Below are positions 1 to 8,274 of a DNA stretch of 64,000 nt, in pieces. The notes under the pieces are model-generated. The model saw only the letters and a list, made by a program, of their open reading frames with translations, did no database searches and was not told the DNA's origin. Source of the stretch: Billgrantia bachuensis (GTDB taxonomy: Bacteria > Pseudomonadota > Gammaproteobacteria > Pseudomonadales > Halomonadaceae); assembly GCF_011742165.1 (NCBI RefSeq), contig NZ_JAAQTO010000003.1, positions 32,181 to 96,180 of the forward strand, read 5' to 3'. Positions within the stretch are counted from its first letter, which is position 1. The number at the start of each line of letters is the position of its first letter. The position numbers were made by a program, and so were the translations under genes.

Positions 1-2
1 AT

Positions 3-902
3 CCCTATGCCAGCGAAGACGATGCCCTGACCGACGTGTTGCGTCTTTCGCGCGGCATGACCTACAAGTCGGCCCTGGCCGACCTGCCCCTCGGCGGTGG
101 CAAGGCGGTGATCATCGCCGATCCCCGGCGTGACAAGACACCCGCCATGCTGCGCGCAATGGGCCGGCTGGTGGAGTCGCTGGGTGGGCGCTACATCACC
201 GCCGAGGACTCCGGCAGCGGCGAAGAGGACATGCGCCTCATTCGCCAGGAGACTCGTCACGTCAGCGGCCTGAGCCGCGGGGATGACTCCGGCGATCCCT
301 CGCCTTTCACCGCCCATGGTGTGTTCTGTGCACTGAAGAGCGCCGTACGCCATCGCTTCGGTCGCGACGGGCTCGAGGGGCTGCGCGTGGCCATCCAGGG
401 CGTTGGGCATGTCGGCGCACACCTGGCCCGCGAGCTACACGAGGCGGGCGCCAATCTGGTGCTGACCGACGTCGACCGCGACAGCCTGGGCATGCTGGTC
501 GAGGAACTGGGGGCGCAGAGCGTGGCGCCCGAGGCAATTTTCGAGGCCGAGGTAGACGTCTTCTCGCCCTGCGCCATGGGCGCAGTGCTGACCGCGCAGG
601 TGGCCGACCGGCTCAGGGCCAAGGTGATCTGCGGGGCGGCCAACAACCAATTGGCCACGCCCGACGTTGCGGCCCTGCTGCATGACCGCGGCATCCTCTA
701 TGCACCCGACTATGTGGCCAACGCCGGGGGCGTCATCGAAGTGGAAGCTCAACGCCACGACCGCTACGACCGCGATGCCGTGATGCGCCACGTGGAGCGA
801 ATCACGGCTACCATGGACGAGATCCTCACCCGTGCCAGAATCGAAGACAGGAACCCCGCGGAAATTGCCGACCAATTGGCCCGCGAGCGCCTTGCCATTT
901 GA
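3..902 (+). CDS. Leucine/Glu/Phe/Val dehydrogenase, 5'-truncated by the window edge
   Basis: NAD-dependent oxidative deaminase of branched-chain amino acids (leucine dehydrogenase type), cytosolic. The reading frame is open from base 3, and the first visible residues (PYASEDDALTDVLRLSRGMTYK) match the interior of the family, so the true start lies upstream. About 299 residues are visible. The catalytic-lysine segment LPLGGGKAVI is near visible residues 29-38. The Rossmann motif GVGHVGAHLA follows at about 128, with the usual NAGG signature near the end (YVANAGGVIEVE). Glutamate, phenylalanine or valine specificity cannot be excluded from sequence alone. A 26-bp perfect palindrome follows the stop and separates it from the convergent yihY-like gene. 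Confidence 0.88.
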   Translation, partial: PYASEDDALTDVLRLSRGMTYKSALADLPLGGGKAVIIADPRRDKTPAMLRAMGRLVESLGGRYITAEDSGSGEEDMRLIRQETRHVSGLSRGDDSGDPSPFTAHGVFCALKSAVRHRFGRDGLEGLRVAIQGVGHVGAHLARELHEAGANLVLTDVDRDSLGMLVEELGAQSVAPEAIFEAEVDVFSPCAMGAVLTAQVADRLRAKVICGAANNQLATPDVAALLHDRGILYAPDYVANAGGVIEVEAQRHDRYDRDAVMRHVERITATMDEILTRARIEDRNPAEIADQLARERLAI

Positions 903-909
903 AGTGTGC

Positions 910-935
910 CGTACCGGGCGCTAGCGCCCGGTACG
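910..935. terminator. 26-bp perfect palindrome between convergent genes
   Basis: The sequence CGTACCGGGCGCT is followed directly by its exact reverse complement. It lies between the stops of the dehydrogenase (902) and the convergent YihY gene (942). It would fold as a hairpin in either transcript. There is no U-tract, so it is at best a weak bidirectional terminator or an RNA-stabilising hairpin. Confidence 0.5.
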
Positions 936-941
936 ATGCGA

Positions 942-1847
942 TCACTCGGTGACCAGTTCGCGTTTGACGATGACGGCGCTGTTGCGTGGCACGATCTCCC
1001 GGCCCATCCCGACCAGGTAGCTGCGGGTGAAGGCGGCACCGAACAGCAGGATCAGGGAGCTGTAGTAGACCCACAACAGGATCATCACCACCGAGCCGGC
1101 GGCGCCATAGGTCGACGCGGTGGCGGTATAGGCCAGATAGGAGGCGATGGCACTGCGACCGATGGCAAACAGCAGTGCCGTGACCAGCGCTCCCAGCAAC
1201 ACGTCCCGCCAGCTCAGCACCACGTCGGGCAGTACTTTGAAGATGGTGGCGAACAAGGCTGCGATCACCGCCAAGGAAATCAGGAATTCTGCCCCGGCCG
1301 TCAATGGACCGACCAGCGGCGTGGCATCGCCGATGGCCTGCAGCATGGCACGCACCATCACGCCGACCAGTAACGACACGAGCAGAATGAAGCCGATGGC
1401 GAGCACCACCGCGAGCGACAACAGCCGCTGCTTGAGAAAGACCAGGATACTGTTGCGGCTGGGCTTGGCCGTTACACCCCAGATCATGTTGAGCGAGTAC
1501 TGCATCTGGGCGAACACCGTGGTGGCCCCCACCAGCAGACCTCCAAACCCGAGCAGGGTCGGCACGAGGCCCGATTCCTCGATGCGCGACTGCGACACGG
1601 CCTGCTCGACTGCCTGCGCGGCATCCGTGCCCAGGGTGCCCTCGAGCTGCTCGACGATCTGGCCCTGGGCGGCATCCGCGCCGAATACCACGCCGATCAC
1701 GGCGACGGCAATGATGACCGTCGGCGCAAGAGAGAAGAGGGTATAAAAAGCCAACGAGCCGGCATAACTGAAGGCATTCCTCTCCAACCACAGGCTGAAC
1801 GCCTGCTGAACCGTATTCCACCAGAATTTCAGCGAGAGACTGCGCAC
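942..1847 (-). CDS. YihY/virulence factor BrkB family inner-membrane protein
   Basis: Polytopic inner-membrane protein of the YihY (formerly RNase BN/BrkB) family, function unsettled. The N-terminal part reads FWWNTVQQAFSLWLERNAFS and then SLAFYTLFSLAPTVIIAVAV, the characteristic YihY opening, followed by about five more hydrophobic segments. I place the start at the GTG at 1847 because GGAGG lies 7 bases upstream. The longer frame from TTG at 1892 has no comparable ribosome-binding site. The protein is then about 301 residues, normal for the family. It is transcribed divergently from the NadM-Nudix gene across a gap of about 140 bp. Confidence 0.85.
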   Translation of the reverse strand: MRSLSLKFWWNTVQQAFSLWLERNAFSYAGSLAFYTLFSLAPTVIIAVAVIGVVFGADAAQGQIVEQLEGTLGTDAAQAVEQAVSQSRIEESGLVPTLLGFGGLLVGATTVFAQMQYSLNMIWGVTAKPSRNSILVFLKQRLLSLAVVLAIGFILLVSLLVGVMVRAMLQAIGDATPLVGPLTAGAEFLISLAVIAALFATIFKVLPDVVLSWRDVLLGALVTALLFAIGRSAIASYLAYTATASTYGAAGSVVMILLWVYYSSLILLFGAAFTRSYLVGMGREIVPRNSAVIVKRELVTE

Positions 1848-1986
1848 GACACCTCCTCCATGGCAAGTTGCCTCCATTTTCAGCATACCCAATCGCAGTG
1901 CTTCTGTCGGCCAGCGGCTTGCATTGCAGCCCTGAACCGACCACGCCCATAATAGGCCCCCCGAGCCACCAGCGAAGGATGTGCCG

Positions 1987-3063
1987 ATGAGCGATACCGA
2001 TCATGATTTCGACTGTCTCGTATTCATCGGTCGTTTCCAGCCCCCGCACCTGGGGCACTTGGCTGTAATCAACGAGGCCCTGCGCCATGCGCGTCAGGTA
2101 ATCGTGCTGGTGGGCTCGGCCTGGCAGGCGCGCTCGCTGCGTAATCCGTGGCGTTTCGATGAGCGCCAGGAACTGCTGCGCAGTTGCTTCGATGAGGAGG
2201 AGAACGCGCGGCTGGAGATCGTGCCGCTACTGGATGCGCTCTACAACGACGACGTCTGGGTACGTGACGTGCAGCGCAAGGTGCGGCAGATCGCCGGGCA
2301 TCACCACGCCCGGCTACCACGCATCGGCCTGATCGGAGCCAGCCGCGGCCAGTCGAGCTACTACCTGTCGCTGTTTCCTCAATGGGAGTCCGTCAGCGTG
2401 CCGCTGGTCGACGGCATTTCGGCTAGCCAGATCCGCGAGCGGCTGTTTCGCTCCCCCTCCTCCACCGAGGATTACCTCAGTACCGGGGCAACCCACGACT
2501 TGCCCCCCGGCGTGTGCGAGGCGCTGCGTCGCTTCGCCGGCAGCGATGCCCACCAGCAACTGATGGAGGAGCAGAAGCTGCTCGAGCAGTATCGCCAGGC
2601 CTGGGTCAACGCGCCCTACCCGCCTATCTTCGTCACCGTCAACGCCGTGGTGGTGCAATCCGGCCACGTGCTGTTGGTACGCCGCACCGCAGCTCCCGGC
2701 AAGGGCCTGCTGGCACTGCCCGGCGGCTTCATCAACCCCCACGAGCGTCTGCTCGACGCCTGCTTGCGCGAATTGCGTGAACGGGTGCGGCTCAAGGTAC
2801 CGGAACCGGTGCTGAAGGGCTCGCTGCGTGGCCAGCGACTATTCGACGAGCCCCACCGCAGCTGGCGCGGCCGCACCCTCGCGGAAGCCTTCTACTTCGC
2901 CCTGCGACCCGACCAGCAACTCCCCCAGCTCAAGCCCGTCAAGGGCGGCGATCATGCACGCTGGGTACCGCTGGCCGAACTCGAACCGGACAGCCTGTTC
3001 GAGGACCACTTCTTCATCATCCAGAATTTTCTCGGCCTGCCGGCCGATTTCGGCGGGATCTGA
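1987..3063 (+). CDS. Bifunctional NMN adenylyltransferase / Nudix hydrolase (NadM-Nudix)
   Basis: Two-domain enzyme of NAD metabolism. The N-terminal nucleotidyltransferase carries [10 protein letters not shown] (the GxFxPxHxGH motif) and [11 protein letters not shown] (the ISxTxxR-like motif), expected to make NAD from NMN and ATP. The C-terminal domain from about residue 205 is a Nudix fold with [20 protein letters not shown], as in ADP-ribose pyrophosphatases. The Nudix box ends RELRER instead of REUxEE, so one metal-binding glutamate is replaced and hydrolase activity may be altered. ATG at 1987 is chosen over GTG at 1981 because GAAGGA sits at a usable distance only from the ATG. Length (358 aa) is typical of the fusion. 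Confidence 0.9.
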   Translation: MSDTDHDFDCLVFIGRFQPPHLGHLAVINEALRHARQVIVLVGSAWQARSLRNPWRFDERQELLRSCFDEEENARLEIVPLLDALYNDDVWVRDVQRKVRQIAGHHHARLPRIGLIGASRGQSSYYLSLFPQWESVSVPLVDGISASQIRERLFRSPSSTEDYLSTGATHDLPPGVCEALRRFAGSDAHQQLMEEQKLLEQYRQAWVNAPYPPIFVTVNAVVVQSGHVLLVRRTAAPGKGLLALPGGFINPHERLLDACLRELRERVRLKVPEPVLKGSLRGQRLFDEPHRSWRGRTLAEAFYFALRPDQQLPQLKPVKGGDHARWVPLAELEPDSLFEDHFFIIQNFLGLPADFGGI

Positions 3064-3114
3064 TATCCAAGCCAGGGATCGATAAAACTTTTGTTTGGAA
3101 AAGAACGGGATTTC

Positions 3115-3235
3115 CGTCGCGAGCGAAGGCAGGCCGGTCACCGCCGGAGCGGAGCTACCGGAGTGTAGTGGCCTACATGAGGATAGCGACGAACCGCCGG
3201 GGGCCGGCCTGTCGAGCGCAGCAGGAAAGCCATAC
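3115..3235. repeat. Structured intergenic element with nested inverted repeats
   Basis: Lies between convergent genes. The outer arms at 3128-3147 and 3194-3213 pair at 16 of 20 positions. An inner perfect stem TGTAG-TGGC-CTACA occupies 3164-3177, and GCTA/TAGC pair around it. The whole folds as a branched hairpin. From memory it resembles intergenic repeat elements of halomonads, but only one copy lies in this window. A short open frame through it (from 3095) is probably not a gene. Confidence 0.45.
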
Positions 3236-3239
3236 TTTT

Positions 3240-4157
3240 TCAGGCTTGGAGGAAGTCGCGCGGTAACTTCATCATCTGCCGCCACAGCTTCTCGACGCCC
3301 GGCTTGTGCACCAGCGAGCAGCGATAGAGACGGATCTCCAGCGGCACATCCCACTTCTCGCCGCCGGCTCGCACCAGCCTGCCGCTCTTGAGCTCTTCAC
3401 GCACGCAGAAATCGGGAATCCAGGCCAGTCCGACTCCTTGCAGCACCATGCCCTTGAGCCCTTCGGCCATGGCGGTTTCATAGACGGTGCGCAAGCGCAA
3501 CCGCAGCGGGTCGTTCTTGAGCAGCATGCGTACGCTGCGCCCGAGAAAGGCGCCCTGGGTATAGGACAGGTAGGGTATGGTGTCCTTGCTCTCGAGGCTG
3601 AAGCGCGGCTTGCCCTTGGGGTCGGGAAGGCTGACCGGCAGCATCTTGACCTGGCCGATGGAGAACGAGGGAAACACTTCGGCGTCCAACTGCATGGTGG
3701 CGTACGGGTCGTGGTAGGCCAGCATCAAGTCACAGTTGCCCTCGCGCAGCACGTGGATCGCCTCACCCACGTTCATGGCCACCAGGCGCGTCGGCAGCTC
3801 GCCCAACCCTTCCTGAAGCCGCGAGATCCACTCGGGGTAGAAGCTCAGCGCCAGAGAATGGGCGGCAACGATGTCCAGCGCCTCACGTGCCATGGACACG
3901 CCGCGCAGGTGGCCCAGACACTCGTTGAGCTGCTCCACCAGATTACGCGCCGTGATCAGAAAGAGCTGCCCTTCGGGCGTGAGATTGATCGGTGTCGTGG
4001 AACGATCGACGAGGGTCACTCCCACCGCTTGTTCGAGCGCCCGAATACGACGACTGAAGGCGGGCTGGGTGACATGACGCTGCCGGGCGGAGGCAGAGAA
4101 GCTGCGGGTATTGGCCAGGGCCACGAAATCTTCCAGCCACTTTGTCTCGAGGTTCAC
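3240..4157 (-). CDS. LysR-family regulator, HypT-like
   Basis: LysR-type transcription factor of about 305 residues. The N-terminus NLETKWLEDFVALANTRSFSASA followed by VTQPAFSRRIRALEQAVG closely resembles HypT (YjiE), the hypochlorite-responsive regulator of E. coli, including the early METKW-like start. The winged helix covers about residues 1-65 and a substrate-binding-like domain follows. The start is the GTG at 4157, with GGGAG just upstream. The TTG further out at 4178 would add seven unconserved residues. Nothing around it suggests a local target operon. HypT acts globally on methionine, cysteine and iron genes; the specific role here is inferred by similarity only. Confidence 0.8.
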   Translation of the reverse strand: MNLETKWLEDFVALANTRSFSASARQRHVTQPAFSRRIRALEQAVGVTLVDRSTTPINLTPEGQLFLITARNLVEQLNECLGHLRGVSMAREALDIVAAHSLALSFYPEWISRLQEGLGELPTRLVAMNVGEAIHVLREGNCDLMLAYHDPYATMQLDAEVFPSFSIGQVKMLPVSLPDPKGKPRFSLESKDTIPYLSYTQGAFLGRSVRMLLKNDPLRLRLRTVYETAMAEGLKGMVLQGVGLAWIPDFCVREELKSGRLVRAGGEKWDVPLEIRLYRCSLVHKPGVEKLWRQMMKLPRDFLQA

Positions 4158-4255
4158 CGGGACTCCCGCTGACAGCAATAGAGCGAATAAAAAAGCGTTC
4201 TTTGGCGTTGCCTAATTTACCCCAGCTGCCCGTCGAACCCAAGTGACTTCGCCGC

Positions 4256-5674
4256 CTACTGGATCGGTGCAGTGAGATAGGCGGCACGCGACACGAGCTT
4301 TCGCCATAGCGGACGACGCTGCAGCTCGTCATAGCTGATCTGGCGACAGACGGCGAAGTCGCGCTCGAGCATCTGGCATACCTCTGCCGCAAAGTGCCGA
4401 TCGGGAATGAAGGCGGTGATCTCGAAGTTGAGGCGGAACGAGCGGTTGTCGAGGTTGACCGTGCCGACGGCCGCTGCGCTATCGTCGATCAGGATCACCT
4501 TCTGGTGCAGGAAACCCGGCTGGTAACGATAGACCTTGATACCTGCCCGCACCATGTCGGGCAGGAACGAAAAGGCCGAGATATAGATCAGCAGATGATC
4601 GGGATGTTCGGGCATCATGATCCGTACGTCGACCCCGCGCATGGCGGCCAGGCGCAGGGCGTCCTGCACACCCTGATCGGGAACGAAATACGGGCTGGTG
4701 ACCCACAACCGTTCGCGGGCGCTGTGGATGGCCTGTTGCACCATCAGGCTGGCAGTCTCCTGTCGATCCGCGGGCCCCGACGGCACGATGACCACATTCT
4801 GGCACTCTTCGCAGGTCACCTGCGGCTCCCAGCACAGATTGATGACTTCGCCGGTAGCCCAATGCCAATCCTCCCAGAAGGCCTCCTGCAACCCCAACAC
4901 ACTGGGACCGGTGAGTTTCAGATGGGTATCGCGCCACGGGCCATGGCGGGGGTGCTGCCCAAGGTACTCGACCCCGACGTTGAAGCCGCCGAGCCAACCT
5001 TCACAACCGTCGACCACCAGGATCTTGCGGTGGTTGCGAAAGTTGAGCTGGAAGCGGTGCTTGAACCCTCGGGACGAACGAAACGGGTTCACCTCTACCC
5101 CGGCGTCGGCGAGCTCGCGCAGATAGCCCTCGGCAAGCTTGCGACTGCCGACCTCGTCGAACAGGAAGTAGACCCGTACGCCACGCCGCACGGCACGCAG
5201 CAGATGCTCCTTCAATTGCTGACCCAGAGCATCGTGGCGCACGATGAAGAACTGCACCAGCACGTACTCGCGCGCAGCATCGATGCCGGCGAAGATACTG
5301 TCGAACGTGGCTTTGCCATCGATCAGCAACTCCGCATGATTGCCGCTGGTCAGCGGCATCATGGCCAGCCGCTCCACCGCCTTCACGTCGGGATTGTGGG
5401 CATCGGCCAGGTAGGGCTCGAGACGGACACGGTAGTCGGAGAGAATACGCCGCAGCACGGAGTCGCGTTCGCCACGAGCCGAGACATAACCGTAAAAGCG
5501 CGGCCGTCCGAAAATCCAGTACGCAGGGACCGCCAGGTAGGGAATGGCAACCAAAGAGATGATCCAGGCCACGGCCCCCTGTGAGGTCCGGCTGGAGAGC
5601 AGCGCCAGGATCGCCGAGAGAAAGCCCAACAGATGAACCACGAAGATGGCCAAGCCGAACAGCCAGGATGCCAT
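4256..5674 (-). CDS. cls: Cardiolipin synthase (phospholipase D superfamily)
   Basis: Membrane enzyme condensing phosphatidylglycerol molecules into cardiolipin. Two N-terminal transmembrane segments (WLFGLAIFVVHLLGFL and AWIISLVAIPYLAVPAYWIF) are followed by two PLD HKD motifs: HRKILVVDG with GGFNVG, and HQKVILIDD with GTVNLDNRSF. Length is 472 residues, as in ClsA. The ATG at 5674 is preceded by GGGAGA; the frame extends eight codons further without support. It stands alone between the HypT-like regulator and fumarase, both on the same strand with gaps of about 100 bp. The ClsA/ClsB distinction favours ClsA because of the N-terminal membrane anchor. Confidence 0.92.
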   Translation of the reverse strand: MASWLFGLAIFVVHLLGFLSAILALLSSRTSQGAVAWIISLVAIPYLAVPAYWIFGRPRFYGYVSARGERDSVLRRILSDYRVRLEPYLADAHNPDVKAVERLAMMPLTSGNHAELLIDGKATFDSIFAGIDAAREYVLVQFFIVRHDALGQQLKEHLLRAVRRGVRVYFLFDEVGSRKLAEGYLRELADAGVEVNPFRSSRGFKHRFQLNFRNHRKILVVDGCEGWLGGFNVGVEYLGQHPRHGPWRDTHLKLTGPSVLGLQEAFWEDWHWATGEVINLCWEPQVTCEECQNVVIVPSGPADRQETASLMVQQAIHSARERLWVTSPYFVPDQGVQDALRLAAMRGVDVRIMMPEHPDHLLIYISAFSFLPDMVRAGIKVYRYQPGFLHQKVILIDDSAAAVGTVNLDNRSFRLNFEITAFIPDRHFAAEVCQMLERDFAVCRQISYDELQRRPLWRKLVSRAAYLTAPIQ

Positions 5675-5773
5675 GATCTCTCCCTGAAAAAACAGCAAGC
5701 TGCAGCATACCCCAGACGAGAGCGACCCCGCCAGAAGGCGAGGCCGCGGGTATCGAGATCAGGCGAGGAGAGA

Positions 5774-7279
5774 TCAGGCGCGCTCGGCGATGATCTCCTT
5801 CCACTTGGCCGGGCCGGTCTGGTGCACCGAGGTGCCTTGGCTGTCGACCGCTACGGTGACCGGCATGTCCTCCACTTCGAACTCGTAGATCGCTTCCATG
5901 CCCAGGTCGGCGAAGCCCACCACGCGTGACTTCTTGATTGCCTGCGCCACCAGGTAGGCCGAGCCGCCCACCGCCATCAGGTAGACCGCCTTGTTGTCGC
6001 GGATTGCCTCGATGGCCGCCGGGCCCCGCTCGGCCTTGCCCACCATGCCCAGCAGACCGGTCTCTTCCAGCATGGTGCGCGTGAACTTGTCCATGCGCGT
6101 AGCGGTGGTCGGGCCAGCCGGGCCAACCACCTCGTCGCGCACGGGATCCACCGGCCCCACGTAGTAAATGAAGCGGCCCTTCAGATCGACCGGCAGCTGC
6201 TCGCCCTTGGCGATCATGTCGACCATGCGCTTGTGGGCGGCATCACGGCCGGTGAGCAGCTTGCCGTTGAGCAGCAGGGTGTCGCCCGGCTGCCATGTCT
6301 GCACTTCCGCCGGTGTTACGCTATCGAGATCGACGCGCTTGACGTTGTCACCCATCTCGCGAGTGATTTCCGGCCAATCCTCGAGCTTGGGTGCCGGCAA
6401 CGCCGCAGGGCCGGAGCCGTCCAGGGTGAAGTGGGCATGCCGCGTGGCGGCGCAGTTGGGGATGATCGCCACCGGCTTGTTGGCGGCGTGGGTCGGGTAA
6501 TCCTTGACCTTGATGTCGAGCACGGTGGTCAAGCCACCCAGGCCCTGGGCACCGATCCCGCTCTTGTTGACCCTGTCGAACAGCTCCAGGCGCAGCTCCT
6601 CGGCACGATTCGAGGCCCCACGGGCTTGCAACTCCTGAATGTCGATGGGATCGAGCAGTGCCTCCTTGGCGATCTCCATGGCCTTTTCGGCAGTACCGCC
6701 GATGCCGATGCCGAGCATTCCGGGCGGGCACCAACCGGCCCCCATCTTGGGCAGTTGCTCCATCACCCAGTCGGCAACGCTATCGGAGGGGTTGAGCATG
6801 GCGAACTTGCTCTTGGCCTCGCTGCCGCCGCCCTTGGCCGCCACATGCACCTCGACGGTATCGCCCGGTACCAACTTGTGGTGGATCACCGCCGGCGTGT
6901 TGTCACCGGTATTCTTGCGCTTGCCGTCCGGGTCGGCCAGCACCGAGGCCCGCAGTATGTTGTCCGGCAATTGGTAGGCACGGCGCACGCCCTCGTTGAT
7001 CATGTCATCGAGGCTCATGTCGGCTTCGAAGCGTACGTTCATGCCCACATGCACGAAGACGGTGACGATGCCGGTATCCTGGCAGATGGGACGATGCCCC
7101 ATGGCACACATGCGCGAATTGATCAGGATCTGGGCGATGGCATCCTTTGCCGCCGGGTTCTCCTCCCGCTCGTACGCCGCCGCCATGGCGTCGATGAAAT
7201 CCTTGGGGTGGTAATAAGAGATGTACTGCAGGGCGTCGGCGACGCTCTGGATCAGATCGTCCTGGCGGATCACGGTCAT
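5774..7279 (-). CDS. Class I (iron-sulfur) fumarate hydratase
   Basis: TCA-cycle enzyme interconverting fumarate and malate with an oxygen-labile [4Fe-4S] cluster. About 501 residues, single polypeptide of the FumA/FumB type. Three candidate cluster cysteines are visible in HRPICQDTGI, GWCPPGMLGIGIGG and AIIPNCAATRH. The C-terminal domain carries GPTTATRMD and VGGSAYLVAQAIKKS. The start is the ATG at 7279 (MTVIRQDDLIQSV); the frame continues upstream for 57 codons of non-conserved, low-complexity residues that I reject. AGGAG lies 12 bases upstream, slightly far. No adjacent TCA genes. Confidence 0.92.
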   Translation of the reverse strand: MTVIRQDDLIQSVADALQYISYYHPKDFIDAMAAAYEREENPAAKDAIAQILINSRMCAMGHRPICQDTGIVTVFVHVGMNVRFEADMSLDDMINEGVRRAYQLPDNILRASVLADPDGKRKNTGDNTPAVIHHKLVPGDTVEVHVAAKGGGSEAKSKFAMLNPSDSVADWVMEQLPKMGAGWCPPGMLGIGIGGTAEKAMEIAKEALLDPIDIQELQARGASNRAEELRLELFDRVNKSGIGAQGLGGLTTVLDIKVKDYPTHAANKPVAIIPNCAATRHAHFTLDGSGPAALPAPKLEDWPEITREMGDNVKRVDLDSVTPAEVQTWQPGDTLLLNGKLLTGRDAAHKRMVDMIAKGEQLPVDLKGRFIYYVGPVDPVRDEVVGPAGPTTATRMDKFTRTMLEETGLLGMVGKAERGPAAIEAIRDNKAVYLMAVGGSAYLVAQAIKKSRVVGFADLGMEAIYEFEVEDMPVTVAVDSQGTSVHQTGPAKWKEIIAERA

Positions 7280-7456
7280 GTGCAAGGAACTCCTCGGCAG
7301 TGTCGGCATGCCCGCTTCTGGATTCGCAGAGCGAAGCGGCGGGCTCGAACGGTGGCGAATTATACCGTATCGGGTCCTGCCCGACAGGGTTGTGCCGCCA
7401 AGGTCGAATGAGTGGTAGTGCGGGCACGAAAGATAACGGTATAAACTCACCCAACA

Positions 7457-8262
7457 TCAACCTGCCTGGCAGCACGGACAACGATACAGCCGGCGCGAGG
7501 CGACGTTCTCCCGCGTTATCAAACTGCCGCAATCATGGCACGGCAAGCCATCGCGCTCGTAAACGGCGAAGCGACACAATCGACGGCTTTCGCCTCGCCG
7601 GCGCGCGGCTGCAGCCCACTCGTCGCGATTGGTCACGCCCGCCGGGTCACGTCGAGAATTGCACGCGCCAGCAGCGCCAGGCGCTCCTCCCCCAGCTCTG
7701 CGGGCTTAACGCTGGGTGAGGCACCGGCGAAGAACAGGATCTCGGATCGCAGGTAATTACCGATGCCGGCGAAGAGTGCCTGATCGAGCAATAGCCCGCC
7801 TAGGCGGCGACGCGCGAAACGCGGCTCGGCCAGGCGCGCCATGACCTGCTCCGGCGTGACCCCATGGGTCAACAGATCGGGGCCGAGCCGGGAAAGGAAT
7901 GGATGCTCATCGAGCCTGTCGGCCGGCCACAGCGAGACATCCGAGGCGCTGTAGAGACTGGCCGAGCGCCCTTCCGCGGTGAGTCGCACCCGCAGCGAAC
8001 GTTGGGTGTCCGGCTCACGCTCGGCGTCATGTAGCTTCCAGATGCCGTAGAGCTGATTATGAGAGTAGAGCACGCGACCGTCGTCGAAGCGGGTCAGCAT
8101 TGCCTTGCCCCAGCTGTCGACCGCCGTGACCTCACGCCCCACCAGCGAAACGGCCTCGGCGGCCAGCTCGGGGAAGGCGAACCACACGGCTTCCAGCCGC
8201 CTGCCGGCGAGTTGCTCGTGCAGGCGGTCGGCGGCACGGCGAATCTCGGGGCCTTCAGGCAT
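7457..8262 (-). pseudogene. nei: Endonuclease VIII / Fpg-Nei glycosylase, frameshifted before the zinc finger
   Basis: Base-excision-repair DNA glycosylase for oxidised pyrimidines. From ATG 8262 the frame encodes MPEGPEIRRAADRLHEQLAG, with the catalytic Pro2/Glu3, and proceeds through GIGNYLRSEILF to a premature stop at 7633 (209 codons). The missing C-terminal zinc finger is present in another frame directly downstream: GVTNRDEWAAAARRRG, then PCHDCGSLI and RLYRCPCCQAG, ending at TGA 7457-7459. The frame changes between about 7635 and 7655, within GACCCGGCGGGCG. A net loss of one base (modulo 3) relative to an intact gene explains it. The zinc finger is needed for DNA binding in this family, so the 209-residue product is probably inactive unless frameshifted or mis-sequenced. 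Confidence 0.85.
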
Positions 8263-8274
8263 GCAGGGTTCCTT

